Assembly: GCA_022822245.1 (NCBI GenBank) | Contig: JAJECB010000185.1 | Span: 1 to 6,345 of the forward strand | Reading direction: 5' to 3' | Origin: Gammaproteobacteria bacterium | GTDB taxonomy: Bacteria; Pseudomonadota; Gammaproteobacteria; HK1 | Length of the DNA: 6,345 nucleotides | Program-made: the position numbers and the translations under genes | Shown: one piece after another, positions 5,908 through 6,345 of the stretch | How positions within the stretch are numbered: the stretch's first letter is position 1 | Layout of the letters: each line of letters begins with the position of its first letter | Notes under the pieces: generated by a model | The model's database searches: none | Seen by the model: the letters and a program-made list of their open reading frames with translations, nothing else | Told to the model about the DNA's origin: nothing

Positions 5908-6345
5908 TCAGGCGCCGGGTGTGTCGCGCTCGGAGCCGGGCTCGGGTACGAGGTCGTCGACGAGGGCGCCCACGTCCGGCAGCGACTCGAGGCGGGCGAC
6001 GGCCGCGATGATCCGCTCCGCCGCGGCGCGGGGGATCGGCCGCGCCGCGGCCTCGCAGTTGCGGCGGAACTTGTCGAGCTGGGCGGCTCTCGTCATCGGC
6101 CGCTCGGGATGTCCGTACATCACCTCCACGCGCTCGGTGGCGCTTCGACCGTCGCGAATCGCGATCTCCACCGTTACCGGAACGAGGGCGTTGGGGTCCG
6201 GATTGCCGTCGATGACCATGTCCACCCGGCGCGCGAGAGCGAGCGTGTCTGAATCGCGGATCGCGTCGGGGAGGAAGTCCTCCTGCCCTACCCGGCCGCG
6301 AAGGAGCGCGCAGGCCGCAACGTAGCGGCAGCAAAGGCGAGCGTA
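5908..6345 (-). CDS. MmgE/PrpD family protein, C-terminal part (cut by right edge)
   Basis: The last 145 residues of an MmgE/PrpD-family protein, a family that includes 2-methylcitrate dehydratase and cis-aconitate decarboxylase. The open frame enters from the window edge. RYVAACALLRGRVGQEDFLPDAI matches the helix-rich stretch preceding the C-terminal domain. The later VPVTVEIAIRDGRS and YGHPERPMTRAAQLDKFRRNCE match the conserved C-terminal strand pair and the GHPxxPMT...KF signature. A GTG at 6225 could be mistaken for a start, but the similarity continues upstream of it to the edge, so it is internal. Full-length members have about 450 residues, so roughly two thirds lie outside. The gene is followed after 14 bases by the PaaK-like ligase on the same strand, so the two are probably co-transcribed. 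Many members of this family in catabolic clusters have unknown substrates; assignment as PrpD is not justified. Confidence 0.88.
   Translation of the reverse strand, partial: YARLCCRYVAACALLRGRVGQEDFLPDAIRDSDTLALARRVDMVIDGNPDPNALVPVTVEIAIRDGRSATERVEVMYGHPERPMTRAAQLDKFRRNCEAAARPIPRAAAERIIAAVARLESLPDVGALVDDLVPEPGSERDTPGA

Noticed and set aside
5908..6225. A free-standing 105-residue protein starting at GTG 6225.
   Set aside because: The MmgE/PrpD similarity continues without a stop from the window edge through this codon, so it is the end of a longer gene.
3866..6325. A plus-strand open frame of about 819 codons opposite the PaaK-like and MmgE/PrpD genes.
   Set aside because: Antisense shadow; the minus strand carries clear motif-bearing proteins with matching boundaries.

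Overview
The window is very G+C-rich (by eye near 70 %, not counted). It is densely packed with bacterial genes for CoA-thioester, amide and small-molecule metabolism. Ligases, amidases, MBL hydrolases, VOC proteins and MmgE/PrpD proteins together are typical of soil- or sediment-type high-GC bacteria such as Pseudomonadota, Methylomirabilota/Rokubacteria-like lineages or Myxococcota. No taxonomic marker is present, so the host cannot be fixed. There is no rRNA, tRNA, CRISPR array, transposase or phage gene.

Layout. Left block, all on the minus strand and read right to left: an MBL-fold metallohydrolase (3478-2450), an AMP-forming acyl-CoA synthetase (2392-674), and the start of an amidase-signature enzyme (536 to beyond the left edge). 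They are co-directional with short gaps (57 and 137 bases) and probably form one operon. The second gap holds about three degenerate tandem copies of the amidase translation-start region. Middle: a single plus-strand VOC/glyoxalase-fold gene (3891-4295), divergent from the MBL gene. It is bracketed by two nearly identical 82-base palindromic repeats in inverted orientation. Right block, minus strand: the C-terminal part of an MmgE/PrpD protein (from beyond the right edge to 5908) followed after 14 bases by a PaaK-like CoA ligase (5893-4490). This block is convergent with the VOC gene.

How the genes may work together (inference): two CoA ligases with an MBL hydrolase, an amidase, a VOC protein and an MmgE/PrpD protein suggest catabolism of carboxylic acids or amides through CoA thioesters. 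The substrate cannot be read from the sequence. I see no clear new defence or mobile system. The most unusual items are the inverted palindromic repeats around the VOC gene and the reiterated start region before the amidase gene. Next come non-consensus active-site motifs in both ligases.
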